Source of the DNA: Pseudopithomyces maydicus
Lineage: Eukaryota > Ascomycota > Dothideomycetes > Pleosporales > Didymosphaeriaceae
Assembly: GCA_026873275.1 (NCBI GenBank)
Contig: JANTUC010000002.1
Location: forward strand, 1,302,001-1,366,000
Direction: 5' to 3'
DNA: 64,000 nucleotides
The position numbers were made by a program, and so were the translations under genes. This document shows, in pieces, positions 21,623 to 33,833 of this stretch (its first letter is position 1; each line of letters opens with the position of its first letter). The notes under the pieces were generated by a model. It did no database searches. It saw only the letters and a list, made by a program, of their open reading frames with translations, and was not told the origin of the DNA.

Positions 21623-22423
21623 ATGTGGCACGCCCAAGACACCATCGCCGTCATCCAACTCCTCTTCTACATCCCCACCATCTTCCTCTCAATCTACGTC
21701 TGCTCCAAACACGGCTTCAAACGCAGCGGCGGCTGGTTCTACACGCTCGTCCTCTGCCTCATCCGCATCATCGGCAGCATCTGCCAATTCCTCTCGCACC
21801 GACCGAACCCTTCGACCGGCCTGCTCCAAACAATTCTCATCCTCGACTCTGTGGGCGTATCCCCCTTGCTGTTAGCTACGCTCGGTATCCTGATCCGCTT
21901 CGTCAACTGCGCAAAGGCTAAATCGGGGACGATGTTCACAACGAAGCACTTTCGCATCATACAAGTCCTCATCATCGTGGCGCTCGGTCTAGCGATTTCA
22001 GGGGGGACGAATATTTCTCCGGGTCCGGATGGGACGTATGAGACTCCGACGACCAGCAAGGTTGGGGCTATATTATACATCGTGGGGTTCGCGGCTATTC
22101 TCTTCGTGCTGATGGTGTCGGTACCAAAAAGGCACTTTGTCTCTGGGAGAGAGCGATATGTGCCGGTTGTTTTGTTTCTCGCGGCTCCATTTATCGCGGT
22201 TAGGTTGCTGTATTCTGTGCTGTCGGTGTTTCTGCATGATCGTTCGTTTAGCATTGTGGCGGGAAGTGTGGGAGTTCGAGTGGGTATGTCTGTGGTTGGA
22301 GAATTCATTGTTGTGGGCATGTACGTGGCCTTGGGTGTTGTTTTGGAGAAATTGGAGGTTGGCACGAGTGACGGTGTGAATTGTCCATGGGTAGGTCATG
22401 GGATAAATCAAGGCGCTTCATAA
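21623..22423 (+). CDS. Seven-span integral membrane protein (DUF7702-like)
   Basis: Single exon, 266 aa, from the first ATG after a C/A-rich leader (ACCATGTGG). Seven hydrophobic spans can be traced: IAVIQLLFYIPTIFLSIYV, WFYTLVLCLIRIIGSI, TILILDSVGVSPLLLATLG, IIQVLIIVALGLAIS, VGAILYIVGFAAILFVLMV, YVPVVLFLAAPFIAVRLL and VVGEFIVVGMYVALGVVL. There is no signal peptide. The pattern matches the fungal DUF7702 membrane family, whose function is unknown. A GPCR-like topology is suggested by span number only. Confidence 0.8.
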   Translation: MWHAQDTIAVIQLLFYIPTIFLSIYVCSKHGFKRSGGWFYTLVLCLIRIIGSICQFLSHRPNPSTGLLQTILILDSVGVSPLLLATLGILIRFVNCAKAKSGTMFTTKHFRIIQVLIIVALGLAISGGTNISPGPDGTYETPTTSKVGAILYIVGFAAILFVLMVSVPKRHFVSGRERYVPVVLFLAAPFIAVRLLYSVLSVFLHDRSFSIVAGSVGVRVGMSVVGEFIVVGMYVALGVVLEKLEVGTSDGVNCPWVGHGINQGAS

Positions 22424-22700
22424 TGCGTACGAGATTGTTCGAGATTGTCCGTTGACTTATATTGTATGTTTCGCGATTCAGAATAGCTTTTTTCGTAGGC
22501 TTGTTTCGTTTCAGAGTTGTTAGATATCCTGGTGAGTGAGTTATAAAGTTATGATATGATTCTAATTAGATAATAATTTAAACTATACCCAAAATGTATG
22601 TATCCTGTTCTTGGGTCATATGCAATCCCCCATAGTCTAATGATGCATAAAGACATAAACAACGTTACCCAAAAATGCCATCCGAACACAAATGCCACGC

Positions 22701-24542
22701 TCAGAGGATGTTTCCCGCTAAACTCACCAACAGCACCCCAAACACCCAAACCATGGTCCCAGCATCCCACCTCCCCACCGCACCACCTTTCTTCGACCCA
22801 CCCTCCGTCGAAGCACTCGAATCCTGACAGATTTTACTCCCATCCGTTACCGCCTCGGCAACATACACCCTCGGCAGCCCTTTCTCCATGGGCACACTCA
22901 ATTTTCCATCCAAGCCCACTGAACTCTTCTTACACGTCAATATCTCCACAACGTCTGTTCCAGCATCCCACCCCGTCTGCTCCAAACTCAGCGTCGAACT
23001 TGAGCTCCCCTCTCCGTTATTCGTTATCACGGAGACAATTTGGTTCCCGTCGTTCCCCTTCCGGAATGCCGCGGTGTGCGTGTCGTGGTAGATAGCTTTG
23101 ATTCCATACGTAGTATACCCTGAATCTACGGAGATGACGCGATTCCTCACGGCGTTCATCGCAGTGGTAGTCTTGTACAGCTCAGACGACTGGTCGTAGC
23201 CTGAGAGCCATGTCGCCTCCCGATTAGCCGGGTCGGCGTATCCAGAATAATGCTGTTCCTGCCCGGCGTACACGATGGGGATACCGTCCCATATAACGGT
23301 GAAGACGAGTGCGTTTTTGGCGAGGCTGAGGTCGGAAGTCCAGCTGGCGATGCGAGGAACGTCGTGACTTTCTGTGAAGACGCCCAGGACGCTTGTGTCC
23401 TTGCAGGCGTTGTTCATGTCGTCGATGGCGGCGATGAGTTCGGTCGTGGTGCCGGTTGAGGTGTTGAGGAAGGGGATGAAGGGGGTGTAGGCGGGGAAGT
23501 TGAGGATACTGTCGAGGTGGTTTTGGTAGTCGCATGTGTAGGATGGGGTCGAGGAGACTACCTCACCGATGCAGAATACGTCTGCGGCCTCTCTGAAAGA
23601 GGACCAGAAATCTTTATCGACATGCTTGACGGTGTCAATGCGGAGACCGTCAACTAGATTCTCCTTTAGCTTACGACTACTGGCGGGTTTGACATTTACC
23701 TACGGGAGTAATTCGAAACCATTTCAGCTATCCAGGTCTTGTAGCCGTCAACCACGGGTTGACTATCTGTCTTGAGATCGACTAGTTCAACGTTGCTATC
23801 GCCTAACCAACAGACCTCGACCGAGGTCTGGTTGTTATAATCGATGGAGCAAAAGTCGTGGTAGTACTTTTTATCATCGAAAGGATGAAATTTAGAGTAA
23901 TCTACAGATGCTTGGTTCCCATTCCAGCCGTTGTGGTTCACAACTATATCTATCATGAGATACTATAGATGACCAGGGCGTCAGTGCATGTAACATGAGT
24001 ATAGGTGGGTAGGACCTAGGACCAACAAAAACAACTTACCATATCCCTGTCATGCAACGCCTTGCTCAGCGCCTTCAGGTCATCCGCTGTACCGAAATGA
24101 CTGTTTACCTTGTACAGGTCTTGCTGCCAGTACCCATGGTAGGCATATCCGAAAGCAGTACGATCAGGGATGTTGAAGGCAATAGGCGATATCCAGATCT
24201 ATCTTGATATTAATCCAACCGTATGGAGGGAGAGATGATGAGGTGACGCACCGCCGTGAAACCCATTTCCTGGATGTAATCTAATTGGTTGATGATACCT
24301 CTCCATGACCCGCCACAATAGTCGTAGTCTCCTGGGTTGCATGGCGCAGTGGTACTTCCATCTGTTCGCGCATAGCTGGATAAGTTAGTTAGGGGCCGAG
24401 AATAGATGGAATAGCCTTACCGATCCGTTAGCAGCTGGTATATTGATCTGGATCTCCACTGCTCAGGCGTGGCAGCTTCTGTAATGTGAGGGCCCGTGAA
24501 TAGTAAAGCTGCAGCCGCAGTTCTGAGAGGCCGGATTCTCAT
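22701..24542 (-). CDS. Alpha-amylase (GH13), GPI-anchored type
   Basis: Five exons: 24542-24421, 24375-24252, 24198-24040, 23962-23704, 23653-22701; 538 aa, all phases consistent. Seen: signal peptide (MRIRPLRTAAAALLF); Tyr/Trp-rich RSIYQLLTDRYAR start; region I DIVVNHNG; region II GLRIDTVKH with nucleophile Asp (about residue 228, formed across an intron); acid/base Glu in FCIGEV; region IV FTESHD with the third Asp. The C-terminus has a Ser/Gly/Lys stretch followed by a hydrophobic tail (WVFGVLLVSLAGNIL) with no charged end, as in GPI-anchored fungal amylase-like enzymes. Those are linked to cell-wall alpha-glucan formation rather than starch use. Region IV has Ser where secreted amylases usually have Asn (ENHD). 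Confidence 0.9.
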
Positions 24543-25331
24543 TCTAGAAAGGAATAAGGTATTCCGTTATTGTCGTGATTGCCTAAACCAAATCATGCGA
24601 ATCAGGTAGGTGTGATGTGTGGACGAGCGAGTGACGGCGAAACAATCGTGAAGCGAAATCATGTACGAGAAAAGAGCCTTGACATGATGCAGAATATTGA
24701 AACCAAACGATAGACTTAATAAGAAGATGGCGGGCGTATGCGGGGTGGTGTGGTCTTGTGGCGGTGCGGATACCGGCTAAGATTTATTGGATTAAAGCGT
24801 AGACGGATATTCGGTATTGAAGGGACGGCAGTAAAACTGTGGGAACAAGCAGGAGCTGCGAATCACACAGGAGTCCCTAGTCTTGGTTCTGTATTACCTT
24901 TACGCTAAGGAAAGGTTACAACGAATCGGACCTCGTGTAGGCTGCTCGGCCATGCACATACCTGATGTACTACGCTCAACATCCAACACAAAACCGCACC
25001 CCCTCGATGAGATCTGAAGTGGAAGCCTCTTATTAATCACTTGTATATCTGGGATTCGCTTAAGCATGGCCTAGATAATTTCAGCAGGTCAGTTCGCATT
25101 TCGAGACGCCTATAGATCAGACATGATGGGAAATAGAAAAGATATTGGAGAAGGTCTTTTTGTTTCAAGTTACTACAAATCTGATTGCGCCCCGAGATGC
25201 AACACACTGAAAGCAGCCCGTTTCGTTTTAAACACACCAATCGGCCACTGCGATTGTCCCAAACCGTTTGTACGCAAAAGCCAAGCTGAAGAAGGTATCG
25301 TATCTACTGACAAAGCCCAGAAACTTCAAAG
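24543..25331. other. Intergenic region, no convincing gene
   Basis: About 790 bp between the amylase start and the MAPKK stop. It should hold the amylase promoter; short frames at 25037-25335 have no features. Confidence 0.5.
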
Positions 25332-26846
25332 TTAAATCTCGCTGTTCCACCTTTCAGCGGCAGGCCTCTTTGGTCCTGCGGGAAGGCCCGGAGTACCATT
25401 TGGTGGACCACGCATATGTTGTGAGCTCCTGTCACCCGCGGGCGGTGCTGGTCGAATGGGAAGGGACATGCTGGAGGTGCTGGAGGTGCGGGATGTGTGT
25501 GTAGGCCGCGGGGGTGCTGCAGAACCATTCGAATCGGAGCGGTTACGAGGCGGTGACCGCTCGCGGAGCCTCTCACGCACGGCAGAGGAGGATGCTGCGG
25601 GTGCAAGGTGCGACTTGCGCTTGTTGTGTTCGATCATGCTGATGGCCCAAGCCTCCAAGTCTACTGGGGTGCGTTTCGCGGCCTGCAGGAAGGCATCGTG
25701 ATCCTAGGATTGTCAGTATGTACAGTGAAGCATCGGAACAAGACCTACGTAGAGCTCCTTGGGCGTTGGTCGTTCGGCCGGGTTCTTCATCAAGCACTTC
25801 TCAATCATATCGTCCAATATCTTGGGGAATGCATCGCTCCTAGGAAGCTTGGGAGCGGGTTCTAGAACGATTTGCTGCAGAAGATCGAGAATGCCTTGCG
25901 GCCCACCAGGTCCGTCGCCGTCGTCGTCGCTACCACCAAAGGGAATTTGCCAATTGCCAACTCCATCAAGGTCAGCCCAACACTCCAAACATCGGACTTG
26001 ACTGTATAGGGCGAGCCCTGTATCCGCTCGGGTGCCATGTATGTTCCGGTGCCAACAAAAGTTTCGGCTATGGAGCCTTCCAACTCGCTGGACACGCCAA
26101 AATCACACAGCTTGATCTGTCCCTTGGAGTTTACGAGGATGTTGGAGGGTTTCAGATCGCGGTGCATGATCTTGTGTGCGGAATACAGGTATGCGAGGCC
26201 GCCTAGTACGGCTTCAGAGATCTTGCCCAGTACGTCCACGCGCACAGGACCGAATGTTTTGGAGACCCAATCAAGGGATCTGGATTTGCATGTCAGTGCT
26301 GCCTGAATGGTAGATGTCGCTGTTGCTGCTGCTGCCTGACATACCCTACGTCCATGTACTCCATGCACATGATGACATCGCCGGTCTCGTTTTGGAAAGC
26401 ACCGTAGAAAGCGACAATGTACTCCGAGTTGCAGTCGTGCATGATGCGCAGCTCGCGTACGATTCTCTTGCGTACTTCGTTCTTCGCTTCGACGTGTATG
26501 ATCTGGCGGCCTGTCAATGGGGCGTCCACGACCAAGACCGTACTCGGGCGCGTAGCCGGCTCACCTTTCTCGCCATGACGACCTTTGTGGCAGCGTGCTG
26601 CACCTTGCTCACGGTACCGCCATTTCCGGAACCCAACTCGCGGACGACAATCAGATCTTCTGCCTTGAGGTCCAGACGGAACTCTACACCGATCTCGAGG
26701 GTGTCTGCGCGGTCATCGTTTCCGGGGCCGCCGGGGGCTTGGGCGTCGCCGGCGGCGGGTGCGGGTTTGGGCGGAGGGGCGCTGAGAGCAAGACCCTTTA
26801 CGTTCTTCCTCTTCATCGTCTTCGTCTTGAAGGCGGAGTCGGCCAT
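25332..26846 (-). CDS. STE7: MAP kinase kinase, Ste7/Mst7/Fus7 type; apparent one-base deletion
   Basis: Dual-specificity kinase of the Fus3/Kss1-type cascade that controls mating, invasive growth and virulence in many fungi. Exons 26846-26565, 26502-26345, 26279-25749, 25703-25332; 447 aa with one base restored. Seen: N-terminal KRKNVKGLALS; GSGNGGTVSKV glycine loop; VMARK/IIHVEAK (lysine at an exon end); catalytic loop MHRDLKPSN; DFG followed by activation sites SIAETFVGT; TYMAPE; Pro/Ser-rich tail after KELY/DHDAFLQAAKRTPVDLEAWAIS. The frame slips at AAA-GGG 25938-25943: with one more base the sequence reads KFPFGGSDDDGDG and continues into GILDLLQQIV. The orthology to Ste7 rather than Mkk1/Pbs2 rests on the N-terminus and the tail. 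Confidence 0.9.
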
Positions 26847-27294
26847 GGTTGCGGTCGGGAGTGGTTGCAGTTGCCCGGAGGGGAGGGCTGGGGCAGATTT
26901 GTCCGACAGGCTCTGCAGGAGGGGGCAGCGATGGCCGGGAGGGCAGCAGGAGGCTACAGGCTCGCTCTCGGGCAGCTGCTCTGCTCTGTTTCAAACGTGG
27001 CGCGCTCTTGCGACGACGATGTGTCGCCAATCACGATAAGAAAGTGGGCAAAAGGAGGGCCACAGCGTCTATTGGATTAACGCTTTCGGGAGAGCCTCTG
27101 GGAGCAAGCCCGCGAGGGGCTACGGCGTGACAGGCGGGGGGCGTCCAAAATGGCGACGAGCAGCTGGGGCCTCGCGGGTTGGGGGGTGCAGAGGTGGCTT
27201 GGTGGGTGGTGGAGGACACGACAGGCGCGGACAGCGAGTGCCAGTGCAAGTGCGTGCAAGTAGGGCGTCGCGGGGCTCTCTTCTTTGGCGGGGA

Positions 27295-27341
27295 AGCAGC
27301 AGCAGCAGCAGCAACAGCACCACCACCACAACAACAACACA
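27295..27341. repeat. (CAG)n-(CAC)n-(CAA)n trinucleotide tract 1
   Basis: CAG repeats running into CAC and CAA repeats, about 47 nt, about 450 bp upstream of the MAPKK ATG. In a minus-strand transcript the tract would read as GUG/CUG repeats. Confidence 0.9.
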
Positions 27342-27500
27342 GAAGACGCGAGGCGACGGCGACGACGGGGACACGGCGAGGCGGTGGGCAGACGCAGACG
27401 CACCCGCGATGGCTGGCAGCGCGCTTCTTCTTATTTATTTGACGAGACGGGCCCGGTCAGGAGAGTTTCACGTCCGGCATCTGCTTCACCCTTTGTCTAG

Positions 27501-27546
27501 TGCAGCAGCAGTGGCAGCAGCAGCAGCACCACCACCACCACCACCT
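27501..27546. repeat. (CAG)n-(CAC)n trinucleotide tract 2
   Basis: Second tract of the same order (CAG run, then CAC run), about 46 nt, 200 bp from the first. Confidence 0.9.
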
Positions 27547-28098
27547 GGGCAGCGCGCACTGCACGGCTGCTCCCGCCATTGGGGCCCCGATGGGAGCTAG
27601 CCCTCCTTGCCCTGCGGGAAATGTACGTAGGTATATAGTCTACATGGTAATGAATATCAAGCGCGGCTTGCTTGCGGTAGTCCCGGCCATGGCCCAGCAC
27701 CGGCCACGAAGCTGTAGCCTGAGCGGCATTGCACTGTACCGTACCTATATGTGTGTGGATATATGCCCAGAGCAAGTCCGACGCCTTCACCCCCACATGG
27801 CCCCATGGCGGCCGAAGCGAGAGAGGTGAATGCGACCAGGTGTGGCTGGTGGCGCTAGGCCCTGCCGGCTCTAGTCAACTGCGGCTTGAACAATTTCAGC
27901 GACTGCGCGACCCATGGAGCTCCCATCAACTCAACCTCGCGCCCAGCCCATGCCCCAGGTGCTGCTATAAAGCCTCGCCCAACACCCAGCTCGCGCCCGC
28001 CATCACCTCCATCCGAGCCCTCGACCCTCCCCAATCTACCCTGCGCCCGCCCGTCCATCCAATCCGCCTTCTCCTTTGTCCGCGCGACCGCATCCATC

Positions 28099-31000
28099 AT
28101 GGCTGACCAGTTCTTCGACAACATGGCCGAGCTAGGCAGCGAGGAGGACGACGAGGACTTTGATGGCGACGCTGCCGAGCCCCGCACCAAGCCAAGCGGC
28201 GAGAACGGCATGGACGACTCCAGCGAGGAGGAGGACGATGATGATGAGGATCGCATCCGTCAGGTGCGTCATTATCATTGCTACCCTGCGTCTCCTCAAC
28301 GTGGTGCTGACAGCTGTGTAGGAAGGCGCCGGCTTCATTGCTGACGAGGACGAAGAGGAAGAGGATGAGGGTGTCAGCCGCAAAGAGCGTCGCCGGCGCA
28401 AGAAGCGCAAGAACCGTGAAGAGGACGAAGCCCTCGATGAGGAGGATCTAGATCTCATCGGTGTCGATGTGGAACCACGTGAAGCTTCACAGGTAACGCT
28501 CTCCATGCCATGTCGCATGGCCCCGCTGACCATTACATTGCAGAGCAAATTCAAGCGCCTCAAGCGTGGCCACAAGGAACGCCCGCGGGGCCCTCGCGGT
28601 GTCGACGAAATATTCTCCGATGACGAGGATGTTGATGAGGCAGAAGACCGCCGGCGCGCCAATGTTCAGGACGAGTTCGCCGACTTCATCGAAGAGGACC
28701 AATTCGAGGACGAGATCGAAGAGGACGACCACGAAGTCGGTCAGCCAGGCATCGCCAACATTAGCAGGACCTTACAATTTACCGGTCTTGACGAGGGTGC
28801 AGAAGAAGACTACCGGGCTGCCTTCGGTGATGGCACAGAGTACGACTGGGCCCTGGAGGAGCAGGAGCGCGCCGACATGGAAGAGGAAGGTGCAGGAAAT
28901 GAGCTCAAGCTTGAAAACGTCATTGAACCGTCGGAGCTTAAAGAGCGCATGCTTACTGATAGGGATAACGCCATCCGCGAAAAAGACGTTCCGGAACGTT
29001 TGCAGCTGGCACGGGAACCTTTCCCTGATGACGACGAGCTGAGCGAGGACACTAGAAATGCCCGACTCGAGGAGGAGGCGCGGTGGATATCTGCTCTCAT
29101 ATACCCGAAGAAGGGCATGGTGAGTCGAGCCTATCTATGGCCTGTATCAGCTCCAAGCTAACCACGTACTTTCGTTGCAGGATCCATACTTCCACAACCC
29201 ATTCATCACCGCTGTGCGCAAGGTTCTAGGTTTCCTAAATGTCGATAACTACGAGGTTCCCTTCATCTTCAACCACCGGAAAGACTATTTGATTCATGCC
29301 CCGGGCGATGCGGAAGATGATCCAGACGAGCCTGCTCCTAGGGACATGCGACCCGAGCGTCTCCTCAACCAAAACGAGCTTTGGGAAATTTTTGACCTGG
29401 ACCTCAAGTTCCGCGCGTTTCTCGAGAAGCGGGACGCACTCAAGAAACACTACGATGACCTGAAAAGCCTTCACACAGACATCAAAGACGATGTGATTGA
29501 GGATTTGGTTGACAAGGTTGCCACTATCGAGGAGATTCAAGAGTTGCAAGACTATCTACACTTCCGTTATGCGGGAGAGATGAACGAAGTTCGCCAGGAG
29601 ACCAGTAACGGCGCCCAAAAACGTGCAAACACCACCCGCAACTTTTACGAGAGGTTACGTACCCAAGGGAAGACCATGAGCTTTGTTTATGCCATAGGTA
29701 TCACTCCGGATGATTTCGCAAAAAAGGCAGAGGGTCTGCTACCCAGCGGTCATCTTATCGAAGATCAACAACTTAACCCAGAAGAATTCGCCGAACAACT
29801 GTCAGCGGATGATCATGAATCTGGAGCCGGCCTGTTGCGTGGTGCCAAGTTACTATACATACAGGAGCTACAAACAAACCCACGGCTACGCATGCACATC
29901 AGGCGCCACTTCTACATGGACGCATCTATAGATTGTGTCCGTACTGAAAAGGGTATGCGCAAGATTACCGAAGACCATCCGTACTACGAGTTCAAGTATC
30001 TTCGCCGGCAAACCTTCCAGGATCTTAGCGGACGGCCCGAATTGTTCCTCAAGATGCTCAAGGCTGAAGAGGAGGGTCTTATCAACGTAAAAATACGAAT
30101 GGGCAGCTGGGATAACTTTAAGCGGAAGCTCCAGGCTCACATCGTCTCGGACAACGTCAGTGAAGCCTCCGAGCTGTGGAACGCTCTACGCAAAGAGATG
30201 CTCGATACCGCTCTGGATAAGCTGCAGCTCATCGTTGCCAACGGGGTGCGAGAGTCTCTTCGATCCCGCTGTGAAGACGAGTTGGCCAGCCGCGCGCGCG
30301 ACAGCTACTACAACAAGCTCGATCAGGCTCCTTTCAAACCTCGAGGCGCCGCGCTAGGCCAGGTTCCTAACGTTCTTTGCATCTCGAACGGCAAGGGCCA
30401 GCGAGGAGATGCAATCATGTGGGCCTATGTCGAATCTGACGGCAGAGTACTGGAGAACGGCAGGCTGAAAGACTTCAGACTCGGCAATCGCGACAAGGGC
30501 ATTGCAGACGGCAAAGACATTGAAGTCTTTGTTGAAGTATGCAACCGCCGTAAGCCCGACGTCATTGGTATCAGTGGTTTCACTACAGAGACCCGAAAGC
30601 TCAAGCAAGATCTGGATGAGATCATCACTCAGAATGACCTGAAAGGTCCCCAATACGAAGACGACGACAACTCGGAGAGGGTTGACCCCTTGGAAGTCAT
30701 CTACGTCAACGATGAGGTAGCACGGCTCTACTACAACAGTGCCCGAGCTTCCAACGAGTTCCCCAAGTATCCACCTTTGACACGGTACTGTATTGCACTT
30801 GCTCGCTACCTACAGAACCCTCTGGCCGAATATGCCTCGCTTGGCCGCGATATTGTGTCGTTGCCGTTCGTGCAGAATCAAACCCTAATCCCGCAAGACA
30901 AGCTTCACGACCGCCTGGAAACTGCCATGGTAGACATGGTCAACCTGGTTGGTTTCAACCTGTTGGACGGCTACGACGATCCATATCTGTCCAAGCTGCT

Positions 31001-32602
31001 TCCATACATCTGCGGTTTGGGACCTCGCAAGGCGGACCGACTCATCAAGGCCATCCAAAAGAACAATGACGAGATATTGTCTCGTTATGATCTGATTGGT
31101 GTCTCTGAGCAAGACAACCGCGACATCAAAAAGGCCATGGAAGCAGTCGTTTTCGCGAACTGCTCTAGTTTCCTATGGCTGACATACGATTCCAGTGAAG
31201 AGGCAGCCGATTATCTCGACAGCACTCGCATTCACCCCGAAGACTACGACCTTGCACGCAAGATGGTGGCAGACTCGATGAACCTTGATGAAGAGGACAT
31301 CAAAGCAGAAATCGACGAGGCCGGTCAGAGTGCCGTCATCCGCAGAATGGTCCGCGAAGAAGCATTCGACAACATTCACGAGCTCGATCTTGAAGGGTAT
31401 GCGAAGGACATCCAGAAGAACCTCGGCATCCGCAAGCGTGCCACTCTGGAAACAATCCGTGCTGAAATCTCCGAGCCGTACGAAGAGATTCGTCAGACCT
31501 TCGCCATGATGACTTCGGATGAGATCTTCACGATGCTGACTGGTGAGACCAAGGAGTCCCTACACGAAGGCATGGTCGTTCCTGTCCAGATCAAGAAGAC
31601 GTTCCCAGACCATATCGAGGTTCGTCTCGAGTGCGGTGTTGAAGGTGGTGTAGGAGAAGTCGAGTTCCCTGAGGGTGTCGGTAGCGGCCGACAGGCACCA
31701 AAGGATGTCTTCCAACCACATCAGACTGTACAGGCCAAGATCGTGTTCCTTAACAGGAAAGCCATGACTGCGCAGCTCTCATTGCGTGCAGATTTGATCC
31801 GACAGACTGTTCCACGCAATGATCGTATTCCCGGCGACTGGGACGACAAGCAGGAAGCAGAAGACAAAAAGTCGGCAGAACGCGAGAAGGAAGTGGCCTC
31901 CGGTCGGCCAAACCGTGTTGTCAACCACCCTCTCTTCTTCTCTTTCAATTCCGCTCAAGCAGAGGAATACCTTGGCAGCAAGGAAGTTGGCGACGCAGTC
32001 ATTCGTCCGTCCTCCAAGGGTTTCGATCATCTGGCTGTTACGTGGAAGGTCGGAGAGAACTCATTCCAACATATCGATGTTCTGGAGATGAACAAGGCGA
32101 ACGAATACTCCGTTGGCAAACAACTGCGTGTTGGTAAACAGGTCTATTCTGATCTCGACGAGTTGATCGTTAGCCACGTCCAAGCCATGGCCCGCAAGGT
32201 CACCGAGCTTACTCGTGATGAGCGCTTCCAGAAAGGCACCAAAGAGGAAACAGGTAAGCTAAAATCATCCATCTTGTCCATCGCCTTCAGTCCTAACATC
32301 TTCCAGATCAATGGCTTGCAACTTATGTCCAGGCCAACCCCACACGCTCGATGTATGCGTTCTGCAGCATCCCCAAGCATCCTGGATACTTCTGGCTTTG
32401 CTTCCAGGCAGGCCTGCATGGTCAAAAGGGAGAGTGGCCAGTCAAGGTCATCCCCAATGCTTTCGAGATGCAGAAGAACGTCTATCCAGACATGGTGGCT
32501 TTGAAGAACGGGTTTAAAATGCTTTTCCAGTCGCGATCGAAGATGACAGGGCCACCGGCGGGCCAACGTCCACCAACTCAGGCGATCCCCATCAGGCGTT
32601 GA
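28099..32602 (+). CDS. SPT6: Transcription elongation factor / histone chaperone Spt6
   Basis: Nuclear factor that travels with RNA polymerase II and rebuilds nucleosomes. Exons 28099-28263, 28322-28492, 28544-29119, 29181-32253, 32307-32602; 1,426 aa, close to the yeast length. Order: very acidic N-terminus with basic KERRRRKKRKNRE block; helix-turn-helix core (DPYFHNPFITAVRKVLG; QELQTNPRLR); YqgF-like fold (VPNVLCISNGKGQRGDAI; KPDVIGISGF); helix-hairpin-helix (LLPYICGLGPRKADRLIKAI); S1 domain near residue 1100 (GMVVPVQIKKTFPDHIEV); tandem SH2 from about 1220 (HPLFFSFNSAQAEEYLG; AVIRPSSKGFDHLAVTWK), ending GLHGQKGEWPVKVIPNAFEM. No frameshift in 4.3 kb of coding sequence. Transcribed divergently from the MAPKK gene. 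Confidence 0.96.
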
Positions 32603-32905
32603 GCGCGTTGAGTCTAGAAGGTGCGCGCGTTTCTTTGTGCTTTGCGCTGTACTATATATCATTGTCCCTTTTTTCTTGTAGCAGGGTTTCAAAATCAAGG
32701 TTGCGGTGGTTAGGTGCTTCAGTTCGACATAGAAAACTGGCACTGCATTTATGGAGTTTGCTTCTACGCAATTGCGGTACGAGGAGGGTACCTATACTAG
32801 TTTGGATAAATAAACATCTACAATGATAATCAAATGAAAGGTTCTACATCGACCATCAAGACTACGAGTTCTGCCACCATCCATCCCCGTCCTCCATCAA
32901 ACCGC

Positions 32906-33833
32906 CTACAAGTGGGGTTCCACCTGTTTCGGAAAAGCCATCAGCACCCCTTCATTCGCCTCCTCCGCCTCCTCCGCCGGCATCGTGTACACCGGTCTCT
33001 GCGTCTCCCTTTTCAAGCTCTCCACAATCCAGGATCTCACCGACGCCCAATCCGCCGTCGTATGCGCGGGCCTCACGCCCGTCAACGAGCTCGGCTTATA
33101 TTTTGGATATTCGTCGATCCAGCGATCCCAAGACTCCCCGGTGCAATCGTCCGACAAGCACGGCTCGAGGCGGATGGGGTTCCGCCCCACGAACGTCCGG
33201 TTCTCCACTTGTGACTCGTCACGGAAGCAGCGCATGGATTGCAGCCAGTCGGGGATTTCTTCGGGGCTGCGCATCGGGCTGCCGTATTCGAGGTAGGGCT
33301 GCGAGTTTGCGGGGCGTACGTCCTTATAGTGGCAGCTAGGGTGGAGGTAGAGGACGCAGTAGGTGACTGGGGGGTTGGGAGGTAAGTATTGAGGTGCATA
33401 CGTGGACGTTTGTGGGTGTGTAGTAATCATATGTATGTACATGAGGGGAAAGAAAGGAGGAAGAGAAGAGGAAAGCACGACTCACAAGCCGCCGGCTCAA
33501 GAGAACCTAATTTACGGGCGTCCGGCACATCGTGACATGGCTCCGACCCTGGCGTGTGACCCCAGTCTTCCCCCACGTATCTGCAATGACCTTCGAAATT
33601 CGCCTTCTCGCACACGTAGAAGGAGCCTCGGATGGCGGCTTGGTGTGACGGAGTCGGGGTCGGGTCTGGGATATCAGGGGGGACGTCAGGAACTTGCTGA
33701 TTTCTATTCTATTGCGGGGGGCTCGAGGGAGGAGTCGGGTGGGGTGGGGATCGGAAGTGCTTGTTTTTGTTACATTGGGTGTGGTGGCTGAGATGGTGAG
33801 AGAGAGAAAGCTGAGGATGAGGACGATAATCAT
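32906..33833 (-). CDS. Secreted Cys-rich protein with crystallin-like FYVC...CRYV motif
   Basis: Three exons (33833-33774, 33696-33486, 33366-32906) give 243 aa. Residues 1-16 (MIIVLILSFLSLTISA) are a signal peptide. A Pro-rich spacer follows, then SFYVCEKANFEGHCRYVGEDW, which resembles the first strand pair of beta/gamma-crystallin-like fungal secreted proteins. More Cys follow (PCHDV, YCVLYLHPSC, MRCF, PCLSDDC). The C-terminal part is Trp/Glu-rich (WASVRSWIVESLK). Introns use GTAACA and GTGAGT donors. The assignment to the crystallin-like group is tentative; secretion is well supported. It is convergent with Spt6, with stops 303 bp apart. Confidence 0.65.

Larger units (their letters stand above)
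26847..28098. other. Divergent promoter region between MAPKK and Spt6
   Basis: About 1.25 kb, GC-rich on the MAPKK side. It holds two trinucleotide tracts (listed separately). Several long frames (for example 26849-27130 and 27127-27600) are by-products of GC-rich and triplet-repeat sequence: they have low-complexity Arg/Gly/Gln/His composition and overlap on both strands. Confidence 0.6.

Noticed and set aside
26849..27600. Long overlapping frames in the MAPKK/Spt6 promoter
   Set aside because: Caused by GC-rich and triplet-repeat DNA; low-complexity translations on both strands with no domains.
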